Shown here: piece after piece, positions 1-9,112 of the stretch | Position numbering within the stretch: position 1 is the stretch's first letter | Layout of the letters: every line of letters begins with the position of its first letter | DNA from: Streptomyces katrae | GTDB taxonomy: Bacteria; Actinomycetota; Actinomycetes; Streptomycetales; Streptomycetaceae | Reading direction: 5' to 3' | Length of the DNA stretch: 64,000 nt | NCBI RefSeq assembly: GCF_000717655.1 | Contig: NZ_JNZY01000037.1 | Span: 1 to 64,000, forward strand | Notes under the pieces: generated by a model | Databases searched by the model: none | What the model saw: only the letters and a program-made list of their open reading frames with translations | What the model was told of the DNA's origin: nothing | Translations under genes and position numbers: made by a program

Positions 1-24
1 AGCCACCAGCGGACAGCAGACACA

Positions 25-64
25 CGAAGACGCCCGGCCGGGACCTCCCGGCCGGGCGTCTTCG
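25..64. terminator. Strong hairpin, probable transcription terminator
   Basis: A perfect 18-bp inverted repeat (25-42 and 47-64) has a 4-base loop and arms built on GCCCGGCCGGG. It lies just downstream of the minus-strand gene ending at 138, so it probably ends that operon. It has no long U tract, which is usual for Streptomyces terminators. Confidence 0.8.
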
Positions 65-137
65 CGCGCCCACCCGTCCACCGCGCACGGCGCCGGCCGC
101 CGGGCCTCGCCTTGGGCAGCGTGAAGCGGCCCGGGGT

Positions 138-815
138 CTACCTGCGCCCCCAATGAACCGGCGGAAGTGGTGGCGGGGGTGGACCGAGTGGCGGCGGGGG
201 CGGTGCCGTGGGCGGGAGCGGCGGCCGGTGCCGCAGCAGATCGATCGGCTCGCGCAGGCGCAGCGCGGCGGGGAGGTCCAGCCGCCCCTCGCGAGAGGCG
301 ACCACGACGTCCCGCACCGCGAGCTTGCCCTCCACCGCGCACTGCCCGCTGCGGACGGCGACGAGCAGGCCTTCGCGGACGACCCCGACGAGTCCGCTGA
401 TCCGGAAGAGGACGCTGAGGTTCACGAGGACGGTGGCGGCCGGCGCGCCGTCCACGAGGAGGTCCACCGACGGGTGATGCGCGGAGCTGATGGTGTGGGT
501 GGCCAGGGCGACGACCTCCTCGCTGCCGGGATACCGGCGCGTGCTCCGCGCCGCCTCCTTGAGGGCTTCGTGCTTGGACCAGCCCGAAGCCACCAGGGAG
601 ACGAGGTCGAGGTCGAGGAAGCCGTTGACGACGCTGGCCAGCTCGCGCCCCACGGCCCGCTCGGCCGCGGTGTTCAGGCGGTGCACGCCCGGGAGGAGGC
701 CCGTCACCGCACCGTGGGCCTGGAGGGAGTCGGCGAGTGCTTCGGAGCCCCGGCCCTGGGGGCCGAGCAGCAGGTCCCGGACGGTGAGGGGCTCGACGAC
801 GGGGGCCGTGGTCAT
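138..815 (-). CDS. Conserved hypothetical protein with proline-rich tail
   Basis: This 225-residue protein has no signal peptide or clear membrane helix. Residues about 60-185 look like one folded alpha/beta domain that I cannot assign. The last 35 residues are almost all proline with a few leucines. The ATG overlaps the stop codon of the upstream surface-protein gene by four bases (ATGA), so the two are probably translationally coupled and may work together at the envelope. That partnership is inferred from arrangement only. Confidence 0.7.
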   Translation of the reverse strand: MTTAPVVEPLTVRDLLLGPQGRGSEALADSLQAHGAVTGLLPGVHRLNTAAERAVGRELASVVNGFLDLDLVSLVASGWSKHEALKEAARSTRRYPGSEEVVALATHTISSAHHPSVDLLVDGAPAATVLVNLSVLFRISGLVGVVREGLLVAVRSGQCAVEGKLAVRDVVVASREGRLDLPAALRLREPIDLLRHRPPLPPTAPPPPPLGPPPPPLPPVHWGRR

Positions 816-2185
816 GAGTCCTCCTCCTTCAGCGTCTGGTCACCCGGGTCCGGGTGCGGTTCCAGCCGTACGGAGCGGGTCGGCGGGCCGGTCTCGGAGG
901 GCTCGGCCACGTCCGTCGCCGCGGGGGCGGGTCGCAGCCGGGAGCTGACGTGGTCGTGGACCCAGCGCGGCCCGCGGTGGCGGTGGCTGAGGTATGCGGA
1001 TCCCGCGAGGGCCAGCAGGGCCGCGCCGAGCAGGACCGAACCGACCAGCAGGCCGACGGGAACCGTGACGGGGGCGGGTTCGGGGCTCGGGGTCGGGGTC
1101 GGCGTGGACGGCGTCGGGGTCGGGGTCGGAGGCGTCGGGGTGGGTGGGACCGGACCGGCGCCGGTCACCGCGAACGCCGCCTCGGCGCCCGCACCCGTGT
1201 CATCCGTGCACTCGGCCCGTACGGTGTACGAGGCCTCGCCCGTATCGGGCGTCACGTCGAACCCGGTGTCGAAGGTGCCGTCCTCGGCGGGAGCCACCGT
1301 GCCCCACTGCTCGCCCTCCCACGACAACGCCACCTCCGGGCAGTCGAATCCCGAACCGGATACGGCCACGGACCCGCCACCGAACGGCAACGAGGGGGGA
1401 TCGAGCGTCACCTCCGGCTGCGGACCGGGCGCAGCGGTCACCGTGAACCGCTGCCCGGCATAAACCTGCTCGTACCCGGCGCAGGTTGCGGTGACCGTGT
1501 GATCCGTGGCGTCTGCGTCGGACGGAACGGCGAACTCGGCCGTGAACGCGCCGCCGTCCACCGTGATCTCCGCCGGCGTGACATCCGGGAGCGGACTGCC
1601 GTCCCACGTCAGCGTGACCGTACCCGCCTCGCCGCGGTCCGCGGTGCAGCCGTCGAACCCGGAGCCGGTCACGGCGACCGACGTCCGTACGGCACCCTCG
1701 GCCGGGTCCAATGTCAGGGACGTCGGCCCGGGCTCTGGTGTCACTTGGAAGTCGGCGGTCGCCTTGAGCTTCGAGTTGACCGTGCAGAGCGCGGTGACCT
1801 TGTAACTGCCCGGAGTCGCATCGGACGGAACCGCGACGGCCGTCTCGAACTCCCCGTCGGCGTCGGCCGTGACGAAGCTCGGATTTTCGGCGCCCTCCCA
1901 GGAGACGCGGATCTCGGCGGCCTCGGCAGGACGCGGCTCGGGCGCGAGGCCCGCCCTCGTGCAGTTGTCGAACCCGTAGCCGTGGACCCCCACCCTGCTC
2001 CCCGGCGCGCCCTGGGACGGATCGAGCGTGATGGACCGTGCTGCAGGGGCCCGGACCGGCGGGGCGGCAGCAGGAGAAGCAACGGGCACGCCCCACGCGA
2101 ACACCGTGCTCAACAGCACCGCGGTCAGCGAGCGGCCGGCCCATGGGGCAAGGGGAAGCATGACCCTCCGTGAGCTGCTCCCCAT
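812..2185 (-). CDS. Secreted, membrane-anchored protein with three Ig-like (IPT/TIG-type) repeats
   Basis: About 457 residues. The N-terminus has a signal peptide (basic start, then a hydrophobic stretch ending near ASPAAA). Three repeats of roughly 95 residues follow, each opening with a TLDP motif and containing G-x-GFDxC, as in IPT/TIG beta-sandwich domains. A Pro/Thr linker, one membrane helix (VGLLVGSVLLGAALLALAG) and a basic cytoplasmic tail complete the protein. The repeats should therefore lie outside the cell. The start is uncertain: ATG at 2185 follows GGAGGAGA closely, and ATG at 2161 is an alternative. The stop overlaps the next gene. Ligand unknown. Confidence 0.75.
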   Translation of the reverse strand: MGSSSRRVMLPLAPWAGRSLTAVLLSTVFAWGVPVASPAAAPPVRAPAARSITLDPSQGAPGSRVGVHGYGFDNCTRAGLAPEPRPAEAAEIRVSWEGAENPSFVTADADGEFETAVAVPSDATPGSYKVTALCTVNSKLKATADFQVTPEPGPTSLTLDPAEGAVRTSVAVTGSGFDGCTADRGEAGTVTLTWDGSPLPDVTPAEITVDGGAFTAEFAVPSDADATDHTVTATCAGYEQVYAGQRFTVTAAPGPQPEVTLDPPSLPFGGGSVAVSGSGFDCPEVALSWEGEQWGTVAPAEDGTFDTGFDVTPDTGEASYTVRAECTDDTGAGAEAAFAVTGAGPVPPTPTPPTPTPTPSTPTPTPSPEPAPVTVPVGLLVGSVLLGAALLALAGSAYLSHRHRGPRWVHDHVSSRLRPAPAATDVAEPSETGPPTRSVRLEPHPDPGDQTLKEEDS

Positions 2186-2189
2186 TCTC

Positions 2190-3165
2190 CTCCGAGTCCC
2201 GCCGGCCCGCCTCCGCCGCCCGTCGGGGCCCGGTCGCGAACGTCCGGAGCGGGGATTGCCGCAAGGCCGTCCCCGAGCTTCGCGGCAGGACCTTACGGTG
2301 GACGGTGTCGGCGGCTTCCGGCGCGACGTCCACGAGTGTGGCGCACAGGCCGAGTGCCGCGTCGACGTCGCCCCTACAGCAGGGGGCCAGAGCGAGGACG
2401 ATCCTGCGCAGGTCGTCCGGCTCGCGCCCGTACGGCGTTTCGGGCGCGCGCAGGGCAATGAAGGAGGCCAAGTGCGGTGCGTCGGACGGAAGTTCGCCCA
2501 GGCCCTCGGCGACCGGGCCGAGGAATCCGCAGGCGGCGGCTGCCTGTGTCTCGACCTTGAGGGCTAACGCGCCGCTCTCCACGAAGGGGTATCCGAAGCG
2601 TCCCCCTCCCGGAGGGTTCATGCCCGCAACAACGTCCCGGGCCCGGTCCACCTGACCGCCTGCCCACACGGCCTCGGCGAACGCGGCCTGTACCCGGAGG
2701 GCTTCCTCACCGAGCGCCTCCTGCTGTCCACGAGGCGGTTGAAGGCCGAGCGCGCCGACTCCCGCCCGAGGTACAGGGACTCGATGTTGATCCCCCGGAC
2801 GTGCGCCCGGCGCGGCGGAACCGACCGTCACGGTCGGTCCATCGACAGCGTGGGCTCCGCGCGCATCAACTCGGCGAAGTGCCCGTCCTGGCGCATCAGG
2901 GCGCCGAAACCAACTCCTCGACGAGGCCCCGCCCCAGGAGCGTGTCGTCGTCGTCCGCGTGGCACAGGTGCCCGACCACCACCGTCGACGGATCGCCCGG
3001 ACCGATTCGTCCAGGAGCTCGCGCGCCAAGGCCGACTTGCCGGAACCGGGCTGGCCGACGACGAGCAGTGGCCCGTCCTGCCGCCCGGCGAGGTGGCCGA
3101 GAGCGCTGCAGCGGGATCGTGGAAGCCCGGGCCGGGGTCGCACGGCGAGCTCAGACTCGGTGCGA
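2190..3165 (-). pseudogene. Decayed STAND/AAA-type ATPase, several frameshifts
   Basis: Conceptual translation gives ATPase-like pieces in different minus-strand frames. Near 3130-3030 there is a P-loop block (VVGQPGSGKSALARELL). Near 2800-2720 a second frame gives GINIESLYLGRESARSAFNR. Near 2680-2250 a third frame gives alpha-helical repeat-like sequence (AAFAEAVWAGGQVDRARDV and PDDLRRIVLALAP). No single frame joins them and no start codon with a ribosome site is evident. I read this as the remnant of a NACHT/STAND regulator or LAL-type ATPase. The family is inferred only from the P-loop and context. Confidence 0.55.
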
Positions 3166-3813
3166 GACCGCCGCCAGGGCGTCCTTGACCTCCTGCGCCA
3201 CACGGGCCGCGTCCTCGGGGTTGTTCACCACGTCCGTGTGGTTCATGTCGACGACGAGGACTTCGCTGGCCGAGTAGTGCTTGTGGACCCAGTCGTCGTA
3301 GCCGGACCACAGCGTCCGGTAGTACTCGACGAGGCTCTCGTCCTGTTCGAAATTGCGACCCCGCAGCCCGATGCGGTGCAGCACCGTCTCGAAATCCGCC
3401 TTGAGATAGACCATGAGGTCGGGCGCCTTGCGGTACGGCAGGCCGTCTATTTCGCGCATCATCTCGTTGAGCAGCCCCTCGTACACCTGCATCTCGAGGG
3501 AGCTGATCCGGCCCAGGTCGTGGTTGACCTTGGCGAAGTACCAGTCCTCGTAGATGGACCGGTCGAGGACGTTGTCGCCCTGCTTGTACGCGTCCTTGAT
3601 CGAGGCGAACCTCGTCTGCAGGAAGTACAGCTGGAGCAGGAAGGGGTAGCGCTTGGCCTGGATCTCCTCGGGGCTCGCCGTGTAGAAGAGCGGAAGGATC
3701 GGGTTGTCTTCCACGCTCTCGTAGAAGACTTCGCTGCCCAGTTCCTTGGCGAGCAGTTCGGCCACACTCGTCTTGCCGATGCCGATCATGCCTCCGACGC
3801 AGATCACTGGCAT
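3151..3813 (-). CDS. Deoxynucleoside kinase (dNK family)
   Basis: A 220-residue cytoplasmic kinase that should transfer phosphate from ATP to deoxynucleosides (deoxyadenosine or deoxyguanosine type) for nucleotide salvage. The P-loop GGMIGIGKTS lies at residues 7-16. The family motif DRSIYED is near residue 85, and the arginine-rich lid region (RGRNFEQDE) is near residue 170. The length fits bacterial dNKs (about 200-220). The ATG at 3813 starts directly with the first beta strand and P-loop. It stands alone, downstream of a 600-base spacer from the lasso operon. Exact substrate preference cannot be read from sequence. Confidence 0.88.
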   Translation of the reverse strand: MPVICVGGMIGIGKTSVAELLAKELGSEVFYESVEDNPILPLFYTASPEEIQAKRYPFLLQLYFLQTRFASIKDAYKQGDNVLDRSIYEDWYFAKVNHDLGRISSLEMQVYEGLLNEMMREIDGLPYRKAPDLMVYLKADFETVLHRIGLRGRNFEQDESLVEYYRTLWSGYDDWVHKHYSASEVLVVDMNHTDVVNNPEDAARVAQEVKDALAAVSHRV

Positions 3814-4410
3814 ACCTCACTTCTCCCTGGCGGTCTTCTGTTCGTGGGCGCGAGGGCTGGGTGCCCCACGCCACTGAGACGCACGCCGGTGGTCACGCGA
3901 CTCCCCGGGATCTTCGTGATCAGCGTCATGTGGTGGTCCCCGTCCGGACCAGGGCTCTGGCACGGGCCGCCCCCCTCGACCGGTCGGCCTGCCGTTCCGC
4001 AGTCGCCACGCACAGCGACGAGCCGCAGCCCCGCGGCCGCCTTGAATCTTAAATGACGATTCACCCCACGCAGGCCAGAGCGCCCGGCACCCGCCTCACA
4101 TACGGCGGGGCCCGCGCGCTGCCCGGCCGCGGGCGGTCGGCAGGCCCCGCGCTCGGACACCCGCTCGCCGGGTTCCCGGCGCACCGGGACGATGCCGACA
4201 CCGCCCACCGCGGCCTCCCACGGACACTTCCCCGTCCTGCGGCAGGGGCGTGCGCAGGCTTATGTGACCGGCCAGGGCTGGAACGGCAGGTGCCCGGGGA
4301 GCAGGTGCCAGTCGTTGACGTCCTCGTCGGCGGGCGGCAGCGCGGCCGGCGTGAGGCGTGCGCCGACGACCAGGGGCAGGTGTCGTCGCCGGTGGCCTCG
4401 CCCGACGGGG
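3814..4410. other. Intergenic region between kinase gene and lasso operon
   Basis: About 600 bases with no convincing gene. It should hold the kinase promoter and the end of the lasso operon. A minus-strand frame ending at 4260 reads LPPADEDVNDWHLLPGHLPF, which looks protein-like, but it has no credible start and may be a fragment. A locally AT-rich patch lies at about 4045-4062. Confidence 0.4.
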
Positions 4411-5541
4411 CTACGTCGCGACCGGAAGCGTGTCCGGGCGGGGGCGTGCCGGGGTCCGGGCCGTCCGGGCCGCCTCCACCGCCGCGGCCGAGGTGTAGAG
4501 GGTGAGGGCCCCTCCGCCGTGGAGCAGCTTGGCCGCTGCCCAGTGGAACGGGTTCGCCGGCCCGTCCACAGCCGCGGCGTGGTCACCCACCAGCCGCCCC
4601 ACCCGGGCCAGGAGCACGGGGTCGAGCCTGCTGCGCAGCCGGCTGTGCGTCTCCTGCTGCTGCGGGGCATACAGGCTGAACGGCAGGTACAGCGTGGCGT
4701 CGTCCGGGCGTTTCCCGCCGCGCGAGGTCATGCTCCAGCACAGGGTCGGGCGCACCCCCGGCGTGTCCAGCGCCGCCCCGCCCTGCGGGGCGGCGTCCGC
4801 GACCAAGCCGGCCGCGGCAGCCGCCGCACCGCGGCCCAAAGGAGCCAGGCGTGCCTCGAGTTCGGCCGTCGAGCGTTCCGCGACCGTGGTGTAGAACTTG
4901 ATCCGGGCGTGCGGGGACTCGTCCACGTCGAGCGCGAAGAAGGCCGGCATCAGGTGCGCCATGCCCTGCGGGTCGTGGCGCCGCAGCCAGCTCCACGCCC
5001 CGCCCTGGCCGAGCCGGACGAGCGCCGTCCCGACCGTCTCCCGGCTCTGTTCGGTGCCCGCCGCCAGCGTGTCGAAGTACACCTTGGGGCGGGCGATGCC
5101 CGAGGCGCGGACCGAAGCCGCCAGGCACATCCCGAACGCCGCCCGCTCGCTGCGCGGGCGGAACAGATCGGCGACCTCCCGGGCCCGCTCCAGACGCGCG
5201 ACGCCCCGCCGTTCCAGCTCGGCCAGCGTCCGCCCGCCGCGCTCCCAGCTCCCGTCCGCCGTGGCGGGACCCCGTTCGGGAAGCGGCCGGAAGAAGAGCC
5301 GTACGTCGACGCGGTCCTCCCGCAGCACGAGCGAGTACTCGAACGGGGCGGTCGACACGGCCTCCTGCCTGGTCCCGCCGCCGTCGACGTCCCGCGAGAC
5401 CCGGTGGCCCCATCCTTCGAAGAGGGTGCAGACGGACTCCTCGGCCGCCGCGTCGAAGCCGCGCCCCAGTTCCAGTACCTCTCCGAGGTAGCGCAGCCCG
5501 TCGACGGCCAGTCCCGCGTACCCGGACCGCTCCGTCGTCAC
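4411..5541 (-). CDS. DMATS-type aromatic (indole) prenyltransferase, lasso-peptide tailoring
   Basis: The 376-residue product fits the ABBA-fold DMATS family, which attaches dimethylallyl or longer isoprenyl groups to tryptophan-type rings without Mg-binding DDxxD motifs. Visible family features are KVYFDTL, HARIKFYTT and LPFSLYAP, which supply the Lys/Tyr and Arg/Lys/Tyr residues around the pyrophosphate. Length is typical for bacterial members. The GTG start at 5541 overlaps the TGA of the oxygenase gene (GTGA), so it is the last gene of the lasso operon. The precursor core has two tryptophans and one tyrosine, making prenylation of the peptide the obvious hypothesis. Substrate and regiochemistry are inference. 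Confidence 0.82.
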   Translation of the reverse strand: MTTERSGYAGLAVDGLRYLGEVLELGRGFDAAAEESVCTLFEGWGHRVSRDVDGGGTRQEAVSTAPFEYSLVLREDRVDVRLFFRPLPERGPATADGSWERGGRTLAELERRGVARLERAREVADLFRPRSERAAFGMCLAASVRASGIARPKVYFDTLAAGTEQSRETVGTALVRLGQGGAWSWLRRHDPQGMAHLMPAFFALDVDESPHARIKFYTTVAERSTAELEARLAPLGRGAAAAAAGLVADAAPQGGAALDTPGVRPTLCWSMTSRGGKRPDDATLYLPFSLYAPQQQETHSRLRSRLDPVLLARVGRLVGDHAAAVDGPANPFHWAAAKLLHGGGALTLYTSAAAVEAARTARTPARPRPDTLPVAT

Positions 5542-6470
5542 CGGGCGACCGGCGCCGGGACCTGAACCGGGACCTGAACCGGGCTCGGCGGCAGGTAGGG
5601 CTCGGAGTCGATCCCGGGGTACATCCGTTCCAGGTGCCCGATCGTCTCGTCGGTCCAGTAGTCGTCCCCGGGGGGCGGGAAGCCCAGGAGGTGGCGCTGG
5701 CGCGGGTCCAGTTCGACCATGAGCTCGTGCAGGGTGTCCCAGTTCGGGTGGGCCGGCCGCATCGACCACAGGTGCTTGTCCGTCCAACGGGCCTGCGCAC
5801 CGTGCATGTTGAAGAAGAGCGCGAGCCGCCGTCCGAGCCGTTCGTTGTAGGCCGACCCCCGGTGGACGATGTCGCCGACGAACAGCAGGAGCGAGCCGGC
5901 CCCGGCCTCGACGGGCCGCTCCTGCTCGTACAGGCCGGGATACTCCGCCTTGTCGTACGAGCCCTTGCCCGCGTCGGTCAGCAGGGGAAGCCCGAGGTGC
6001 GCGGCGCGGTCGACGACGTAGGTGGGCGCGGTGTCCACGGTCACGTCGGTGAGGTAGAGGATGCCGTACACGCGCTGGTAGACGCCGTCCGCACGCGGGT
6101 GCACCAGGCTGCTGGCCGCCCAGGCGTCGTTGTGGAGGGTCTGGTCCCGGCTCTCTCCGTACGCCGTGCCGTACTTGGCCTGGATGAAGGAGCTCGTCAG
6201 CCGCAGGTCGGTGGTGCCGAGCAGGTCCTCGACGACGTCGATGACCCGGAGGTCCAGCGCGTGCCGGTTCAGGTCGTTGCTGGTGAAGGGGAACGGGACC
6301 GCGTGCTTGAGGGCGTTGACCTCCTCGGGGGTGCTCCCGCTCGCCTCCGGGTCGGGGAAATAGGTGTCGATCGCGGCCTGCGCCCGCGCGAGGGCCTCGC
6401 CCGTCACGAAGCCGGGCACCAGGGCGTATCCCCGGCTCGCCAGTTGCTCCACTATGCGCTTGGTGTCCAT
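5538..6470 (-). CDS. PhyH-family Fe(II)/2-oxoglutarate oxygenase, lasso-peptide tailoring
   Basis: 310 residues. The iron triad is visible as H-x-D in LHNDAW, with the distal His in GDIVHRGSAYN. The Arg of LGRR soon after would bind 2-oxoglutarate. Such enzymes hydroxylate or desaturate unactivated carbons. The ATG at 6470 lies 14 bases after the leader-peptidase stop, and the gene overlaps the prenyltransferase start by four bases. It belongs to the lasso operon, so the likely substrate is the lasso peptide, its prenyl group or a core residue. The gene contains short GGGACCTGAACC repeats near its 3' end that encode PVQVPVQVP. Confidence 0.82.
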   Translation of the reverse strand: MDTKRIVEQLASRGYALVPGFVTGEALARAQAAIDTYFPDPEASGSTPEEVNALKHAVPFPFTSNDLNRHALDLRVIDVVEDLLGTTDLRLTSSFIQAKYGTAYGESRDQTLHNDAWAASSLVHPRADGVYQRVYGILYLTDVTVDTAPTYVVDRAAHLGLPLLTDAGKGSYDKAEYPGLYEQERPVEAGAGSLLLFVGDIVHRGSAYNERLGRRLALFFNMHGAQARWTDKHLWSMRPAHPNWDTLHELMVELDPRQRHLLGFPPPGDDYWTDETIGHLERMYPGIDSEPYLPPSPVQVPVQVPAPVAR

Positions 6471-6484
6471 GGTGTCCGTCCGTC

Positions 6485-6946
6485 TCAACTCTCGGAGGTG
6501 TGCTCGTCTCGCCCGCCGCTCCGCTCCGTGCGGGGGGCGCGGGAGACGACGATGTTCTTGTGGAAGGCGTCCAGCCGCATGGACTCGCCGACCGCCCGGC
6601 CCTCCACCTCGATCCACGCGTGCGCGGCGAACGGCATCAGGCTGACGCCGGAGACCCAGTCGGGCCAGCTGCCGCGCAGTCGGGCCAGCAGGGCCGCGGC
6701 GATCGAGCGTTCCAGGCAGTACGGTCCGGCGGCGCGACGGCTGACGGAGACGACGTCGCTGCGCGCGGCCAGTGCCTCGGCGTGGGTGGCAGGGCGGGCG
6801 CCGCCGCTGGCCCGGCGCAGCACCCGCTCCAACGCGTGCGGGCTCAGCCGGGTCAGGAGGCGGCTCGCCACAACGGCCAGCATCGGCAGGGGCCGCCGGC
6901 GCAGGGGCAGCCGGGCGCGTGGCTCCAGGGTCATGGGCAGTGTCAC
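6485..6946 (-). CDS. Lasso peptide leader peptidase (B2, McjB-like transglutaminase fold)
   Basis: 153 residues starting with GTG one base after the B1 stop codon. The catalytic region is clear: a cysteine in GPYCLERSIAAALL and a histidine in AHAWIEVEG, as in the cysteine protease half of lasso peptide B proteins (transglutaminase-like superfamily). In actinobacteria the B function is split into B1 (leader binding) and B2 (protease), as here. It should cut the precursor after the leader so that the cyclase can use the new N-terminal amine. It is a core component of the operon. Confidence 0.9.
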   Translation of the reverse strand: MTLPMTLEPRARLPLRRRPLPMLAVVASRLLTRLSPHALERVLRRASGGARPATHAEALAARSDVVSVSRRAAGPYCLERSIAAALLARLRGSWPDWVSGVSLMPFAAHAWIEVEGRAVGESMRLDAFHKNIVVSRAPRTERSGGRDEHTSES

Positions 6947-6947
6947 G

Positions 6948-7199
6948 TCACACCAGCACCCTGGCGCGCCGCATGGTGTCGATCAGCTTCGCGACGTCGC
7001 CCGGTATCCGGTCGGCGGCCGCCGGGTGGCGTGCGGACAGCTCGTTCACGACCTCGTCCTGGGTGCGTCCGGCGGCGAGCATCTCGAACACCGCCGTCCC
7101 CATGGGATTGATACGGAAGTACGTGCCGGACTTCTTGTCCAGGAGAACCGCGGCGTCCTCGGTCCTGGTGAGTACGACGTGAGGGGAGATCTTCAGCAT
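6948..7199 (-). CDS. PqqD-like RiPP recognition element (lasso B1)
   Basis: 83 residues starting MLKISPHVVLTRTEDAAVLL, the winged-helix PqqD/RRE fold that binds the leader of a RiPP precursor and presents it to the protease. The GTYFRINPMGTAVFEML segment is typical of actinobacterial lasso B1 proteins. The ATG overlaps the last codons of the cyclase gene by seven bases, and the B2 gene begins one base after its stop, so B1 and B2 are tightly coupled. Confidence 0.9.
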   Translation of the reverse strand: MLKISPHVVLTRTEDAAVLLDKKSGTYFRINPMGTAVFEMLAAGRTQDEVVNELSARHPAAADRIPGDVAKLIDTMRRARVLV

Positions 7200-9076
7200 G
7201 GTGAGGCCAGTCGTCGGTTCGTGAGGGGGAGTTCGGGCGCCGGGGCCGGGGCCGCCGCGACGGCCTGCATCCAGGCCTCGGCGGCGATGGTCAGCTCCAG
7301 CGCATTGGTCTCGTACTCGGGGCGCATCGTGTCCCGCAGGGTGGCGCGCAGCCGGTCGATGTCCACCAGGCCGTGCTCGGCGAGCAGCGAGTCCTCGAAC
7401 AGGCCGAGGAGCGAGCGGCGGTTGCGGGCCAGGCCGCGGTGCACCGACATGCTGAACTCGCCCTTGGTGGAGCGGGAGAGCGCGCCCGCGCGGGAGTCCG
7501 GCGTCGCGTCCACCCGCATGGCGGCCTTCAGGACCGGCTTGAACCCCGTGCCCGGCAGGGCCTCGGCCCGCGAGACCGACAGGGCGGCCTCCAGTACCGC
7601 GTCGTCCATGTACGGCAGTGACAGGGTGATCCCCTGGTGCTCCATCAGCGCGCGCAGCGGACCGAGCCGTTGTCCGCCGATGCGGTGTCCCGCGATGCTG
7701 GTGTGCACCGAGCGGGAGTCCGCCTGCGGTGTCCGGCCGCCATCGCCGGCGGCAGCGACCGCGCGGACGGCCTCGACGTTGGCGGGTGTCGACCACGGGG
7801 TCACGCGGACCTGCGGGCCCCAGCTCAGGCCGGGGCCCAGGACGTCCGGCCGGGGCAGGTGCAGACTGCCCAGCTGTTCCTCGAACCAGCCCTGGTACGT
7901 CTGTTGCCGGGCGAGCGCGCGCAGGACGGAGGGCAGGCTCCAGCGCCTCAGCCGGGCCAGGTCGCGGATGCCGCGTACCGCCCGCAGGGGTGCGCGTGCG
8001 TAGAGGTCGCCGAAGTACGACGGCGCGATGGTGAACAGTTCGTCCCCGCCGAATCCGCCGATGTGCACGTCGGAGCCGGTGGCGGCGAAGATCCTGGACA
8101 TCGCGGTCTTCCGCGCCCGGTTCCGGATGAGGGTGTACGGCTCGCCCAGTCCGTAGGGGACGTCCTGGACGAGTCCCCGGACCGGTTCCCAGATGCCGTC
8201 GTACGGACCCGGGACGTCCTCGGGGCCGAGGACCGTCAGGGGTCGGTCGATCTCCCGGGCGGCGATCTGTGCCCAGTGGGCGTCGTCGTGGTTGGGATCG
8301 ACGGTCTGCTCGACGAAGGACTGGAACCGGGCGCCCTGGCCGGCCAGGAGGAAGCAGAGGGACGTGGAGTCCATTCCGCCCGACAGGTCCGCCGAGAGGC
8401 CGCGCGCCGTGGCGAGCCGGACGGCCACCGCCTCCTCCAAGGCGGCCCGTAACCTGGGTGCGCCGTCGGCGACGGACAGCTCCGGCGCCGGGGGATGCCA
8501 CCAGGTGCTGGACTCGACCCGGTCGGCGGTCATGTGCAGCCGCTGGTCGGCGGGGAGCCGGTGGACCCCGTGCCAGTAGGTGCCGTGGGTCAGTCCGTAG
8601 TCGAATCCCGGGTGCAGCATCCCCCAGGCGACCATCTCGATGCGCGGCGTGGCACCGCTCAGCCGGGCCAGTGGTTCGGCCGAGTCGGATGCGGCGTACG
8701 AGCCGTCCTGCCGACGGGTGTAGAACACCTGGCGCAGGCCCGAGGCGCTGCCCTGGATGTGGGTGGAGCGGCCGTCGGTGTGGAGGATGTGGAAGCTGCC
8801 TGGGATTTCGTGCGCGGCGGCCATCAGGTCGGCGGCGCGGTCGTGCTGCGCCAGCAGGCGGGCCAGACACCCCGCGTCGATGCTCGTCTCGCCGAACAGC
8901 GCGAGGCGTCTGGCGCCGGCTTCCGCGGCAATCAGGCGGGAATGGGAGCGGTCCGCGACCACCCATGTCCGGCCCGAGGCGTACGTCAGCACTTCGGTGT
9001 TATCAGGCGGCCCGGTGGGGACCGGAAATGCGTCATCGACGTTCTCCGGGAAAGCGATGAACCATGACGCACTCAA
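7193..9076 (-). CDS. Lasso peptide cyclase (C, asparagine synthetase B-like)
   Basis: 627 residues. The N-terminal half resembles the glutamine amidotransferase domain of AsnB. The C-terminal half is the ATP-pyrophosphatase synthetase domain with the PPi loop LSADLSGGMDSTSL at about residues 222-235, followed by GGFGGDELF and LPYMDDAVLEAAL. In lasso pathways this enzyme adenylates the Asp/Glu side chain of the core and closes the macrolactam with the N-terminal amine. The start is TTG at 9076, supported by AGGGGGA upstream, and lies 37 bases after the precursor stop. Confidence 0.9.
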   Translation of the reverse strand: MSASWFIAFPENVDDAFPVPTGPPDNTEVLTYASGRTWVVADRSHSRLIAAEAGARRLALFGETSIDAGCLARLLAQHDRAADLMAAAHEIPGSFHILHTDGRSTHIQGSASGLRQVFYTRRQDGSYAASDSAEPLARLSGATPRIEMVAWGMLHPGFDYGLTHGTYWHGVHRLPADQRLHMTADRVESSTWWHPPAPELSVADGAPRLRAALEEAVAVRLATARGLSADLSGGMDSTSLCFLLAGQGARFQSFVEQTVDPNHDDAHWAQIAAREIDRPLTVLGPEDVPGPYDGIWEPVRGLVQDVPYGLGEPYTLIRNRARKTAMSRIFAATGSDVHIGGFGGDELFTIAPSYFGDLYARAPLRAVRGIRDLARLRRWSLPSVLRALARQQTYQGWFEEQLGSLHLPRPDVLGPGLSWGPQVRVTPWSTPANVEAVRAVAAAGDGGRTPQADSRSVHTSIAGHRIGGQRLGPLRALMEHQGITLSLPYMDDAVLEAALSVSRAEALPGTGFKPVLKAAMRVDATPDSRAGALSRSTKGEFSMSVHRGLARNRRSLLGLFEDSLLAEHGLVDIDRLRATLRDTMRPEYETNALELTIAAEAWMQAVAAAPAPAPELPLTNRRLASPC

Positions 9077-9112
9077 GGAATCCCCCTAGCCAACTGAATT
9101 TGCGCGCGGTGA

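Noticed and set aside
153..1463. Long plus-strand open frames opposite the Ig-repeat and hypothetical genes
   Set aside because: They are Arg/Gly-rich, lack domains and ribosome sites, and mirror well-coded minus-strand genes; typical shadow frames of high-GC DNA.
4260..4400. Minus-strand frame reading LPPADEDVNDWHLLPGHLPF near the lasso operon end
   Set aside because: Protein-like but with no start codon and ribosome site of its own, and out of frame with the prenyltransferase; not enough to call a gene.
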